DNA from: Microvirga soli
GTDB lineage: Bacteria > Pseudomonadota > Alphaproteobacteria > Rhizobiales > Beijerinckiaceae
Length of the DNA stretch: 64,000 nucleotides
Reading direction: 5' to 3'
Assembly: GCF_016734765.1 (NCBI RefSeq)
Contig: NZ_JAERQE010000008.1
Coordinates: 104,175-168,174, forward strand
Shown here: positions 28,959 to 36,047 of the stretch, piece after piece
How the letters are laid out: the number at the start of each line of letters is the position of its first letter
How positions within the stretch are numbered: the first letter of the stretch is position 1
Program-made: the position numbers and the translations under genes
The notes under the pieces: generated by a model
The model's input: only the letters and a program-made list of their open reading frames with translations
Databases searched by the model: none
What the model was told of the DNA's origin: nothing

Positions 28959-29433
28959 GGGGAACTCCTCATCAGTGACCGACCCCTGTGGTCGGTGGCT
29001 TTTGTTCTTGCGTGTGCAGTGCGGATATAAGTGTGTGCGGTGCCGAAGAGGAGTGGTAATAATGTAGGGCAGTTATGCTTTAGTAGCATAGCGAGCTAAT
29101 GCCAGGTTAACGGAAGTGCTCACTGGACATGCCTTCCATATAAGGATCGAGTTGCTTGGCACGATCTGCAGGCAAGTATGCTGCCGCCACAGCGCTGTTC
29201 GCTGCTTGCCAGGGTAGGACCGAACCATGGCTCCTAGCCTTCCCCAGATTGAATTGAGCTCTAAGGGTAAGATCCGATGCTTTGCTAAGCATAGATGCGC
29301 CTCTGTAGCATTTTGAACGAATGTTCATATTGCGCTATGACTTGGCGACTGTCCGAAGTTGCTTAGTTTTCGCTGGAACAGTCTCCGAAGGTCTGCGTTC
29401 ACCCCGCACCTTTACAGTAGTGGAGATGGTTCC
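28959..29433. other. Intergenic stretch, no convincing gene
   Basis: 475 bp between the divergent DUF1127 gene and the secreted protein at 29434. It must hold both promoters. A 73-codon frame on the minus strand (29107-29328) starts with ATG but has no ribosome binding site and no recognised motif; it is left uncalled. The DNA is less GC-rich than its surroundings. Confidence 0.5.
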
Positions 29434-30246
29434 GTGAAGAAAATCGCTCTTGGAGCCGCCCTTCTCTTATTGAGCAGCGCGGCTTATGCCCAGACATCGA
29501 CCCAGACCAACACCAGCACGACCTCTCAATCGCAGTCCTCGGATTCGAACAACCTGCTGCGCAATCAGTCCGGCACCAGCAGCCGCACCGAGACCACCGG
29601 TGCAACCCGCAGCGAATCCTCGGGTACGCAGACCAATGTCCGAACCCGTGAAGAGGGCAGCACCCGTGTCGGGGTCGGCATCGAGACCCGTGAGCGGTCC
29701 GGAGTTTCCGTCCGCTCCCGCACGGTGCGCGAAGTCGAGGAGCCGAGCGTGTCCGTCACCCGGCGCCGCACCGTGACCTCCATCGAGGAGCCGGATACCG
29801 AGGTGCGCCGCACGGTGGTCGAGAAGAAGCCCACCAAGAAGGTCGCGGTGAAGAAGACGAAGACCAAGAAGGTCGTTTCGAAACAGCGCCGCTACCAGGT
29901 TGTCGACGAGCCGGTGGAGGTCCGTCGCCGGACCGTGCGCCGCTACGAGGAGGTCAACGAGCCGAGCGTCTCCGTGAATCGCCGCACGACGATCCGCAGG
30001 ACGCAGGAGACCTCGCCGAGCGTTGGCGTGTCCGTGGAGCAGCGCCGTTCCAATGACGTGAATGTCTCAACCAGCCGTACCCGTTCAAGCGCCCCGGAAA
30101 CGACCGGCACCGTCTCGACCCGCAGCCGTACGGACGTGAACAGCAACTCGACCGGCAATACGTCCGGTTCGGGCAACTCCTCCACGACCGTTCGTCCGCA
30201 GCAGGGCGGTTCCTCCTCCGGGAGCAGCACGAGCACCAGCGAGTAA
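29434..30246 (+). CDS. Secreted low-complexity basic protein with VSVxRR repeats
   Basis: 270 residues from GTG 29434, with ggag 8 nt upstream (the open frame begins earlier without a good start). A clear signal peptide (MKKIALGAALLLLSSAAYA) predicts export. The mature part is Ser/Thr/Asn/Gln-rich, then has two related blocks built on EEPSVSVTRRRTV and NEPSVSVNRRTTIRR, separated by a Lys-rich patch (KKPTKKVAVKKTKTKK), and ends in a Ser/Gly/Thr tail. The mix of regular beta-like RRTV phrases and a poly-basic patch suggests a surface or cell-wall binding protein, but no family is recognised. Confidence 0.75.
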   Translation: MKKIALGAALLLLSSAAYAQTSTQTNTSTTSQSQSSDSNNLLRNQSGTSSRTETTGATRSESSGTQTNVRTREEGSTRVGVGIETRERSGVSVRSRTVREVEEPSVSVTRRRTVTSIEEPDTEVRRTVVEKKPTKKVAVKKTKTKKVVSKQRRYQVVDEPVEVRRRTVRRYEEVNEPSVSVNRRTTIRRTQETSPSVGVSVEQRRSNDVNVSTSRTRSSAPETTGTVSTRSRTDVNSNSTGNTSGSGNSSTTVRPQQGGSSSGSSTSTSE

Positions 30247-30324
30247 TCCGTCGCAGACAGGCCGGAGGGCTGAGCGTTTGGATCCGCTTACCTCCGGCCG
30301 CCGAACCCGAATGGGAGAATATCC

Positions 30325-30648
30325 ATGAAGAAGGTAATCATCACGCTCAGTGCGGCCCTCCTGGCTGCAACCTCTTTCGCCGGTGTTGCCGAAGCCCGCC
30401 CCGGTAAGGGCAAGGGTCACGCCTATGGGCACCAGAAAAACCACAAGGCACAACGGTACGTCGTGCAGGGGCGCAACAATAACAACGCTGCCATAGCGGC
30501 CGGTGTGACGGGCGCCATCCTCGGTGGCGCACTCGCGGCAACGGCCCGGCCGGCGTACCGTACTTACGAGCGGCCTGCTTACAGGACGTATGAAGCCCCG
30601 CGGCGCACCTATTATCGTGAAGAATATTACGACAGCTCCGACTACTGA
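30325..30648 (+). CDS. Small secreted Tyr/Arg-rich protein
   Basis: 107 residues, gggag 8-10 nt before ATG 30325. Signal peptide MKKVIITLSAALLAATSFAGVAEA; then a basic HGxxK stretch, a short glycine-zipper-like hydrophobic segment (AAIAAGVTGAILGGALAA), and a C-terminus of YRTYERPAYRTYE repeats. Such proteins are common around Rhizobiales envelopes, with no known function. It follows the previous gene by 78 bp on the same strand and ends at a strong terminator. Confidence 0.75.
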   Translation: MKKVIITLSAALLAATSFAGVAEARPGKGKGHAYGHQKNHKAQRYVVQGRNNNNAAIAAGVTGAILGGALAATARPAYRTYERPAYRTYEAPRRTYYREEYYDSSDY

Positions 30649-30660
30649 TCAGCCAAGGCA

Positions 30661-30684
30661 GGGGCGCCTTCGGGCGCCCCTTTT
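30661..30684 (+). terminator. Rho-independent terminator with UUCG loop
   Basis: ggggcgcc (30661-30668), loop ttcg, ggcgcccc (30673-30680), then tttt. It ends the transcript of the 30325-30648 gene; the convergent gene stops at 30694. Confidence 0.88.
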
Positions 30685-30693
30685 GCACGGCAT

Positions 30694-30978
30694 CTACCGG
30701 CGCAGGTTTCCGACAGCGATGACAGCGCGCAAGGGGCCGTACTCGGTCTGCTTCCTCACATCGATCTGCACGCGTCCACCTGACTGCGTTCGGTAAGAGC
30801 CGGACCCGCTTTTCCGCCCTGACCCGGCAAGGGCATCGGCCCGGACAGTGCCGCTGATCCGCACGCATGTATCCGAGGCCTGCAGCATGGCAAAGCCGGG
30901 AGGGCAGGGCGAAGCGGCCTGCGCCTGGCTTGCCAGCGCCAAGCCGAACACAGCAAGGACGGTTGGGGAGTGCTTCAT
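30694..30978 (-). CDS. Small secreted porin-like fragment protein
   Basis: 94 residues, ATG 30978. A signal peptide (MKHSPTVLAVFGLALASQAQA) is followed by CPPGFAMLQASDTCVRISGTVRAD, here quoted in part as DTCVRISGTVRAD, which is close to the start of Omp_porin_2 proteins of Rhizobiales (GTDTCLRIGGYVRADY type). Those porins run to about 350-500 residues; this one stops after what would be the first strands (RVQIDVRKQTEYGPLRAVIAVG). Two cysteines could form a disulfide. It may be a truncated porin or a stand-alone small protein; similar short forms may exist in relatives. Confidence 0.65.
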   Translation of the reverse strand: MKHSPTVLAVFGLALASQAQAASPCPPGFAMLQASDTCVRISGTVRADALAGSGRKSGSGSYRTQSGGRVQIDVRKQTEYGPLRAVIAVGNLRR

Positions 30979-31035
30979 GGTGAAACGGAGCTTATCCGCT
31001 CCGCCTCGAGAGGCAAGGTCGTTATGCCGATGACG

Positions 31036-31587
31036 TCAGAGGCCGCCGGTCCCGCTGCGGCGACCGTACTGCTCGGCTACATCCGGCCGGTCGACCTCCA
31101 CGTGGAACTGCTCGGCCTTGGGGCTGTAGTCCTGGATCGCCCCGATACCGTACCGGTAGGCCATCTCACCGCCGAGCCAGCCGCTGAACAGCAGCAAGGC
31201 CGTCTGGATGCCGGACAGCCAGATGCCCCATCCCTGGACCCCCGCGGCCGGGTCATCCAGACGTACGCCTACATTCACGAGGGCAAGAGCGACAACGACC
31301 AGATTGGCCACCATGTGAGCCCAGGAGACCCACACATTGCGCACCCGGTCGATGGTCACGAAGTCGATCATGCCTGGCACCGCAGCCACGAGAGCGGTGA
31401 CGATGCCGGCGATGAGAAGCCAATAGGAGGCTTGGGCCCAGAACAGGTCTTGGGTCACCAGGAAGACGATGTCGGTTCCCAAAGCTCCAATCAAGAAGGC
31501 AACCGGGAAGACGATCAGCATGTGATGAAGCGGATGTCCGGCAATAGCCGCCGTGCTCTGCACCCCATGACGATGATACCGACCCAT
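31036..31587 (-). CDS. DUF2231 membrane protein
   Basis: 183 residues from ATG 31587 with aggag 7 nt upstream; the frame extends 120 codons further, but without a good start. The DUF2231 pattern is clear: GHPLHHMLIVFPVAFLIGA at the N-terminus, then four predicted membrane segments ending with LLLFSGWLGGEMAYRYG. The histidines suggest heme or metal binding, but this is not established. The C-terminal tail is polar (AEQYGRRSG). Divergent from the GGDEF gene with 184 bp between starts. Confidence 0.82.
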   Translation of the reverse strand: MGRYHRHGVQSTAAIAGHPLHHMLIVFPVAFLIGALGTDIVFLVTQDLFWAQASYWLLIAGIVTALVAAVPGMIDFVTIDRVRNVWVSWAHMVANLVVVALALVNVGVRLDDPAAGVQGWGIWLSGIQTALLLFSGWLGGEMAYRYGIGAIQDYSPKAEQFHVEVDRPDVAEQYGRRSGTGGL

Positions 31588-31771
31588 GACGCTGCTCCTG
31601 TTAATGCCTGGCTTAAAGAAAATGCTTCGGCCAAGCCTTCGTTCCGGTCTCCGGGTTATCGGCCGCACCTGCTGCTGCTGGACATTTCCGCTGCGATGAG
31701 GGATAGCGTGGCCCGAATTCCGCAGGGGAATGTCCTGTGGGACCCATTCCTGCGGCAGCCTGGCCAACCGA

Positions 31772-32911
31772 ATGACAGCTGCTCCGATGGTTCTCGATCC
31801 CGCCACTCTCACCGTCGCCTTCATCCTGCTGTCGTCTGTGCTCGGCACGCTGCTGATCTTCTCGTGGACCCTGAACCGCCGCCTGAGCGCCCTGGCGTGG
31901 TGGGGAGGCGCCTTCTGGCTCATTGCAGTCGGGATCGGCTGGGCCAACCTCGGGAAGGGGCCGCCGGGTTATGCGGTTCTCCTGCTAGCGAACGCGCTGG
32001 GCATCCTCTCCTATGGCGCAATCTACATCGGATGCAGGGTTTTCAACGGGCGCCCGGCTGTTCTCCTCCACGGTGGTGCCGGCGTCGTGGTCTGGGCTTG
32101 CGCCTTCCCGTTCATCTACGATTCGCAAGGGTACCGGCTCATTCTGGCCTCCGGGCTGACGGCGGCGTACGCGGCCTTGTCGGCCTGGGAGCTGGGGCGT
32201 CACCCCCTGCAGCCGCTCGCCTCGCAGCGCGTCGCGGTCGTTCTCCTGTGCGGGCTTGCGGCGTTCAACCTCTTGCGTGGAATGCTCGGCGTTTCTCTGA
32301 CGTCGGTTCCCTGGATCGATGGCTTTGCCCGGCGCTGGTCATCGGAAATGGCGCTCTTCCTGGTGGTGTTCGGGCCGACGCTCGCCTTCATGTTCCTATC
32401 CATGACGAAGGAGCGCCTGAAGTTCGAGTACAAGCAGGCTGCTCATGTCGACGATTTGACCGGCATTCCCAATCGGCGCGCCTTCCTGCAGGCCGCGTCT
32501 GCACTGCTCAATCGTCTGAATGACCGACCCGCGAGTTGCCTGCTGTTCGATCTCGACAATTTCAAAGCCATCAATGATCGCTACGGCCATGCCGTCGGCG
32601 ACCGCATTCTGGGCGTCTTCGCCAGCACGCTTTCTGATCATCTGCCGAAGGGAACCTTTGGCCGGTTGGGAGGAGAGGAGTTCGCCGCAATCGTTCCCAC
32701 CGGCGCCCGGGACGCTGCCATGCTGGCAGAAAAAATCCGCCATGCCTTTGCCGAAGCCGGCAAGGCTGCCCTCGGGACATCCGAGGAGGTAACCGTCAGC
32801 ATCGGATGCGCAACAATCCCCCGTGCCATGGCCGACGACCTGCTGCGGCGTGCGGATGAGGCTCTCTACCGCGCCAAGGAAAGCGGCCGGAACGCGGTCG
32901 TGGTGGCGTGA
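31772..32911 (+). CDS. Membrane diguanylate cyclase (GGDEF domain)
   Basis: 379 residues from ATG 31772; ATG 31787 is an alternative, and neither has a strong ribosome site. Six or seven N-terminal membrane helices (about 10-205) precede a GGDEF domain (about 220-379). Motifs: DDLTGIPNRRAF, LFDLDNFKAINDRYGHAVGD, GRLGGEEFAAIVP (active GGEEF), and VTVSIGCATI. An RxxD inhibitory site is not seen at the usual place before GGEEF, so product inhibition is unlikely. It makes cyclic di-GMP, probably in response to a membrane signal. Neighbours are a DUF2231 protein and the RTX epimerase. Confidence 0.9.
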   Translation: MTAAPMVLDPATLTVAFILLSSVLGTLLIFSWTLNRRLSALAWWGGAFWLIAVGIGWANLGKGPPGYAVLLLANALGILSYGAIYIGCRVFNGRPAVLLHGGAGVVVWACAFPFIYDSQGYRLILASGLTAAYAALSAWELGRHPLQPLASQRVAVVLLCGLAAFNLLRGMLGVSLTSVPWIDGFARRWSSEMALFLVVFGPTLAFMFLSMTKERLKFEYKQAAHVDDLTGIPNRRAFLQAASALLNRLNDRPASCLLFDLDNFKAINDRYGHAVGDRILGVFASTLSDHLPKGTFGRLGGEEFAAIVPTGARDAAMLAEKIRHAFAEAGKAALGTSEEVTVSIGCATIPRAMADDLLRRADEALYRAKESGRNAVVVA

Positions 32912-32930
32912 AGCGCTTTCTCAGATGGCC

Positions 32931-34667
32931 TCAGACCACAAAGAACTCATGGTGGCTCAGGGCGAGCCCCTTTTTGAACTGGGCAAACTCCACTGCCTTT
33001 CGAGACCCGGAACCGTCGGAATCGTAGGATAGGATACCGGTCTTCTTGTTGTAGTTGATGTAGTCGTCCGAGTCCTTGGGCCGGTTGCCCGCATTGAAGA
33101 AGTCGGCGTCCAGGTTGCTTGGCCTGCTGAGGCTGCCTGAACCGAGCTTCCGGAAAATGGCATTGTCGAGCCGGATCGAGTCATCCTTCGCCCTGTATTG
33201 AGCGACGAAGTCGAAGTTGACCTGCCGATCCGTGGTGGATGTACCAAGTCTGGTGTCGAAGACGAAAACATCGCGTCCGGTGTCGCCAAACAAGGTATCG
33301 TTCCCGCGTCCGCCATGGAGCCTGTCGTTTCCGGTGCCACCGAAGAGCCAGTCTCGCCCATCGCCGCCATACAGTCGGTCATGACCGCTATCGCCCAGGA
33401 CGTAATCGTTGCCGCCCATAGCTCGGATTGTATCGTTGCCGGACCGTCCGCTCAGGTCTTCGTCAAATGAGGTGCCGCGGAATACATTGGACCCGGCCGT
33501 GCCGATCCATTTCTGAACCAGGGTGAAGATTGCTCCCGAGTCCATTCCGGAAATGGTGTTGCCGAAGAGAGTGATATGGGTCGGACCGCCGGCCGTGTTC
33601 GTCCGCTCCTCCCTGATCCCGTAGCGGGCATCGATGGCGCCGTCCGAGTAGATCGTGTTGTTGAGGATCTGTGTGTTCACGGAATAATAGGTTTGTCCCG
33701 TGGTCGTATCCAGCCGCATGCGGATGCTGATCTCGTCGAACTGGTTGTCGGCACCCTGGGCGTTGTTGAAGATGCGGTTGTTCTGCACGATCGTGTCGGT
33801 CGATCCCTCGATCCGCACGCCGTTGCTCAAATTGCCGTAGATCGTGGCACCGTTGATGATGACGTTATCGGCCATGTTGAGAAGGACGCCTTCCTTCTGG
33901 TTGCCATAATATTGGCCGCCGACAATCTCGATATTGCTGGGCCACGGTATAGCCTCCGATCCACGCTGCACCACCACGCCGGTGGCTCCGTTGCCGTAGG
34001 CGATGTTGTTCTCGAGCAATAATCCGGTGGTGGTGGTTGTGATGTTGAAGCCGTGCCGGTCGTTATCGTAGGCGATGTTGTTCCTGTAGATGCCAGCGAC
34101 GATGTAGTCGGCCACGAACCCATCGAGCCCATTGCCGTGGGAGACGCTGTTCTCGATGACCAGGTTCAATGTCTGCTCGTGCGGGTCGAAGCCATAGCCC
34201 GAGCAATCCAGGATCTCCACGCGCGACACATGGATGTCGGCGTCCTGTTCCGTGCTTCCAGGCCTCACGCCCGTATAGAAGCCGTCGATCTTGCCGGTGG
34301 TCGCATCGCGATTGCCGTCGATGGAAAGATCGAAAAGGCCGACATGGGACGTGACTTCGTTGAATGGCGTGCGCACCACGCCGGTAATGTCGCCCGCCCA
34401 TCCGTCGGCCACCTTCAGAATCGTCCGGCCCATGCCGGCGCCCTGAAGCGCCGTGCCTGTGAGCAGCGAGACGGCGCCGTCGCTCTTATCGCCGGTTCCT
34501 TTGACGAGCAGAGTGCCGGTGGGCAGAACGACGGTGACCTTCCCCGCAGACGGGTTCTTTAGATATTCCGCTTGGGCCGCTTTCACGGCTGCATTGATCG
34601 CCGTACTATCGTCAAGACTGTCGTTGGCGATCGCGCCGTGATCCCGAGCGTAGATGGTGGTCGCCAT
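32931..34667 (-). CDS. AlgE-type mannuronan C5-epimerase with RTX repeats, secreted
   Basis: 578 residues, ATG 34667, aagga 8 nt upstream. The first 385 residues match the catalytic A-module of Azotobacter AlgE enzymes, a right-handed beta-helix that turns mannuronate to guluronate in polymeric alginate. The residues corresponding to AlgE4 K117, Y149, D152, H154 and D178 are all present at a constant offset of 9: K126, Y158, D161, H163, D187 (YGFDPHEQT; NGLDGFVADY). Residues about 395-470 are RTX nonapeptides (R-module-like), and the end carries the shared C-terminal module (YNKKTGILSYDSDG ... HEFFVV). No signal peptide; type I export expected. No other alginate genes are in the window. Confidence 0.9.
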   Translation of the reverse strand: MATTIYARDHGAIANDSLDDSTAINAAVKAAQAEYLKNPSAGKVTVVLPTGTLLVKGTGDKSDGAVSLLTGTALQGAGMGRTILKVADGWAGDITGVVRTPFNEVTSHVGLFDLSIDGNRDATTGKIDGFYTGVRPGSTEQDADIHVSRVEILDCSGYGFDPHEQTLNLVIENSVSHGNGLDGFVADYIVAGIYRNNIAYDNDRHGFNITTTTTGLLLENNIAYGNGATGVVVQRGSEAIPWPSNIEIVGGQYYGNQKEGVLLNMADNVIINGATIYGNLSNGVRIEGSTDTIVQNNRIFNNAQGADNQFDEISIRMRLDTTTGQTYYSVNTQILNNTIYSDGAIDARYGIREERTNTAGGPTHITLFGNTISGMDSGAIFTLVQKWIGTAGSNVFRGTSFDEDLSGRSGNDTIRAMGGNDYVLGDSGHDRLYGGDGRDWLFGGTGNDRLHGGRGNDTLFGDTGRDVFVFDTRLGTSTTDRQVNFDFVAQYRAKDDSIRLDNAIFRKLGSGSLSRPSNLDADFFNAGNRPKDSDDYINYNKKTGILSYDSDGSGSRKAVEFAQFKKGLALSHHEFFVV

Positions 34668-35096
34668 GCCGAATATCCTTCGTCAGGAAAGGGAGCCCGC
34701 ATGCTTTAATACATTTGCGAGAGATTGGATCGGATATTCCAGACAGGATCATAGCATTGGGGGTAATCATCTGGTCTACCAAAGACAAATCATGAGCATC
34801 ATATCTGTGTCACTCGCTCATGAAGTCTGATCAGTGCATGGCTATTGTCACGCATACTTTGTGGGCGGCTTCCGATATTCCTACTTTGCCTGTCTTGACC
34901 ATGCGTGCGGGTTGCCTCCTTCGCTGGTTGCAATGGCTCATTTGCAAGACTTTTGGCGACCTTGCGGTCTTCTATCGGAGCTCTGAGGCAACGGAAGGCT
35001 GTCTCCCCTCAAGAACGAAGACCTGGTCGAAGAAAATTTTCGATATGGAAATGAAATATGTGTATTACTTTGGGTTAAGGCCTCTTTGGTCAGATT
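34668..35096. other. Intergenic stretch, no convincing gene
   Basis: 429 bp, AT-richer than the surroundings. It must contain the promoter of the epimerase (minus strand). A 111-codon frame (34820-35155, +) overlaps the start of the next gene and has no motif or ribosome site; it is not called. Confidence 0.5.
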
Positions 35097-35546
35097 ATGA
35101 GACGGTTTGCCGGGTTAATCATCGCGGGGGCGTTTGTGACAGACGAGGAAATTGAAGCCGTTGCAGAGGAACTGGCCAAGGCGGGCGGCGTCTCTTGGTA
35201 CCCTGGACGGACACGTGGGGCGCTTCTGAGGCCGGTCAGCGAGCGATATCGTGACCGGGCGAAGCTCGCGATTGCTGCGCTCGATCGCGTCAGGACTGGA
35301 CATGACGCTGCGGCGCCGGAGCCGCCATCGCAGACATCGGCTGCTCCCCGGCATCCCGACCAGATTCAGGTCGGGAGCATTGTTGTTTATCGTCCGCCCG
35401 GCGATCAGAGGGCGATCACTTGCCGGATCGAGCGGCTTGAGGGGGGCAGCGCTTATCTGGTGCCTGTGCCCCGGCCGGATATCGGGTGGGTATCGTTAGA
35501 CAGCCTGCAGCCGGAAGGCACGGATGCCTCCACGAAAGACCAATAG
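35097..35546 (+). CDS. Hypothetical protein
   Basis: 149 residues from ATG 35097; GTG 35136 (giving MTDEEIEAVAEEL, 136 residues) is as likely and would drop a short hydrophobic stretch. A helical N-terminal half (EEIEAVAEELAKAGG, SERYRDRAKLAIAALDRVR) is joined by a Pro/Ser linker to a small beta-rich C-terminal part (GSIVVYRPPGDQRAITCRIERL) resembling a conserved Rhizobiales hypothetical. No known domain. It precedes a DUF6894 gene by 84 bp. Confidence 0.6.
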   Translation: MRRFAGLIIAGAFVTDEEIEAVAEELAKAGGVSWYPGRTRGALLRPVSERYRDRAKLAIAALDRVRTGHDAAAPEPPSQTSAAPRHPDQIQVGSIVVYRPPGDQRAITCRIERLEGGSAYLVPVPRPDIGWVSLDSLQPEGTDASTKDQ

Positions 35547-35630
35547 GGGGTGGAGCCGCAAGGTCTCTTCACTTTGTCGGCAAAACCCGCTAGCAGTTTC
35601 CATCCTTTCCGAGCGGGTGGATGGCCTGAC

Positions 35631-35858
35631 ATGCGTTGCTTCTTCCACCTCGTGAGCAATCATGACGAGATTGTCGATAACGCAGGCCTTGAGGTCCAGG
35701 ACCTTGAGAGCGCTAAGGCACAGGCTCTTATTGCCATTGAAGAACTGAGAGCGGAAATTGGCAATGAGGCCGATGACTGGTCCGGATGGCGGCTGGAAAT
35801 CGTCTGCCCCCTTGGGACGCTCCTCCACTCTGTGCAGCTCACGGAAACAGTGCATTGA
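35631..35858 (+). CDS. DUF6894 small protein (first copy)
   Basis: 75 residues from ATG 35631. It matches the DUF6894 pattern: MRCFFHLV at the start, DNAGLEVQDLESAKAQAL, and DDWSGWRLEIV, with a GTLLHSVQL end. These short cytoplasmic proteins are abundant in Hyphomicrobiales with unknown function. A paralogue lies at 46725-46952; the two share CFFHLV, the EVxDL element and the DWxGWxL core. Confidence 0.75.
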   Translation: MRCFFHLVSNHDEIVDNAGLEVQDLESAKAQALIAIEELRAEIGNEADDWSGWRLEIVCPLGTLLHSVQLTETVH

Positions 35859-36047
35859 CCTGCGGCATGCGTTCGGCCGAGCGCATGCTGTTGCGCCGCA
35901 GCTGTGCTATGGTCGCTGCCTCTCCGGCAGCTACGAGCCCGAGATGCAGGCTCTTTGCCCCCTGGTGAGCCACATGACCGTGTGCCGATGAGCTGAAAAG
36001 AGAGGCGCCGCGCCGATGAGGCCCGCGCCGTTTTTTACAGCAAAGCT

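Noticed and set aside
29107..29328. 73-codon frame on - strand
   Set aside because: ATG start but no ribosome binding site, no recognised motif, and AT-richer non-coding surroundings; left as possible but not called.
34820..35155. 111-codon frame on + strand before the hypothetical at 35097
   Set aside because: It overlaps the better-supported gene at 35097/35136, has no ribosome binding site or motif, and its composition looks random.
35990..36047. Terminator before the hybrid kinase stop
   Set aside because: A T-run (about 36032-36037) follows GC-rich sequence on the + strand, but the possible stem is short and imperfect.
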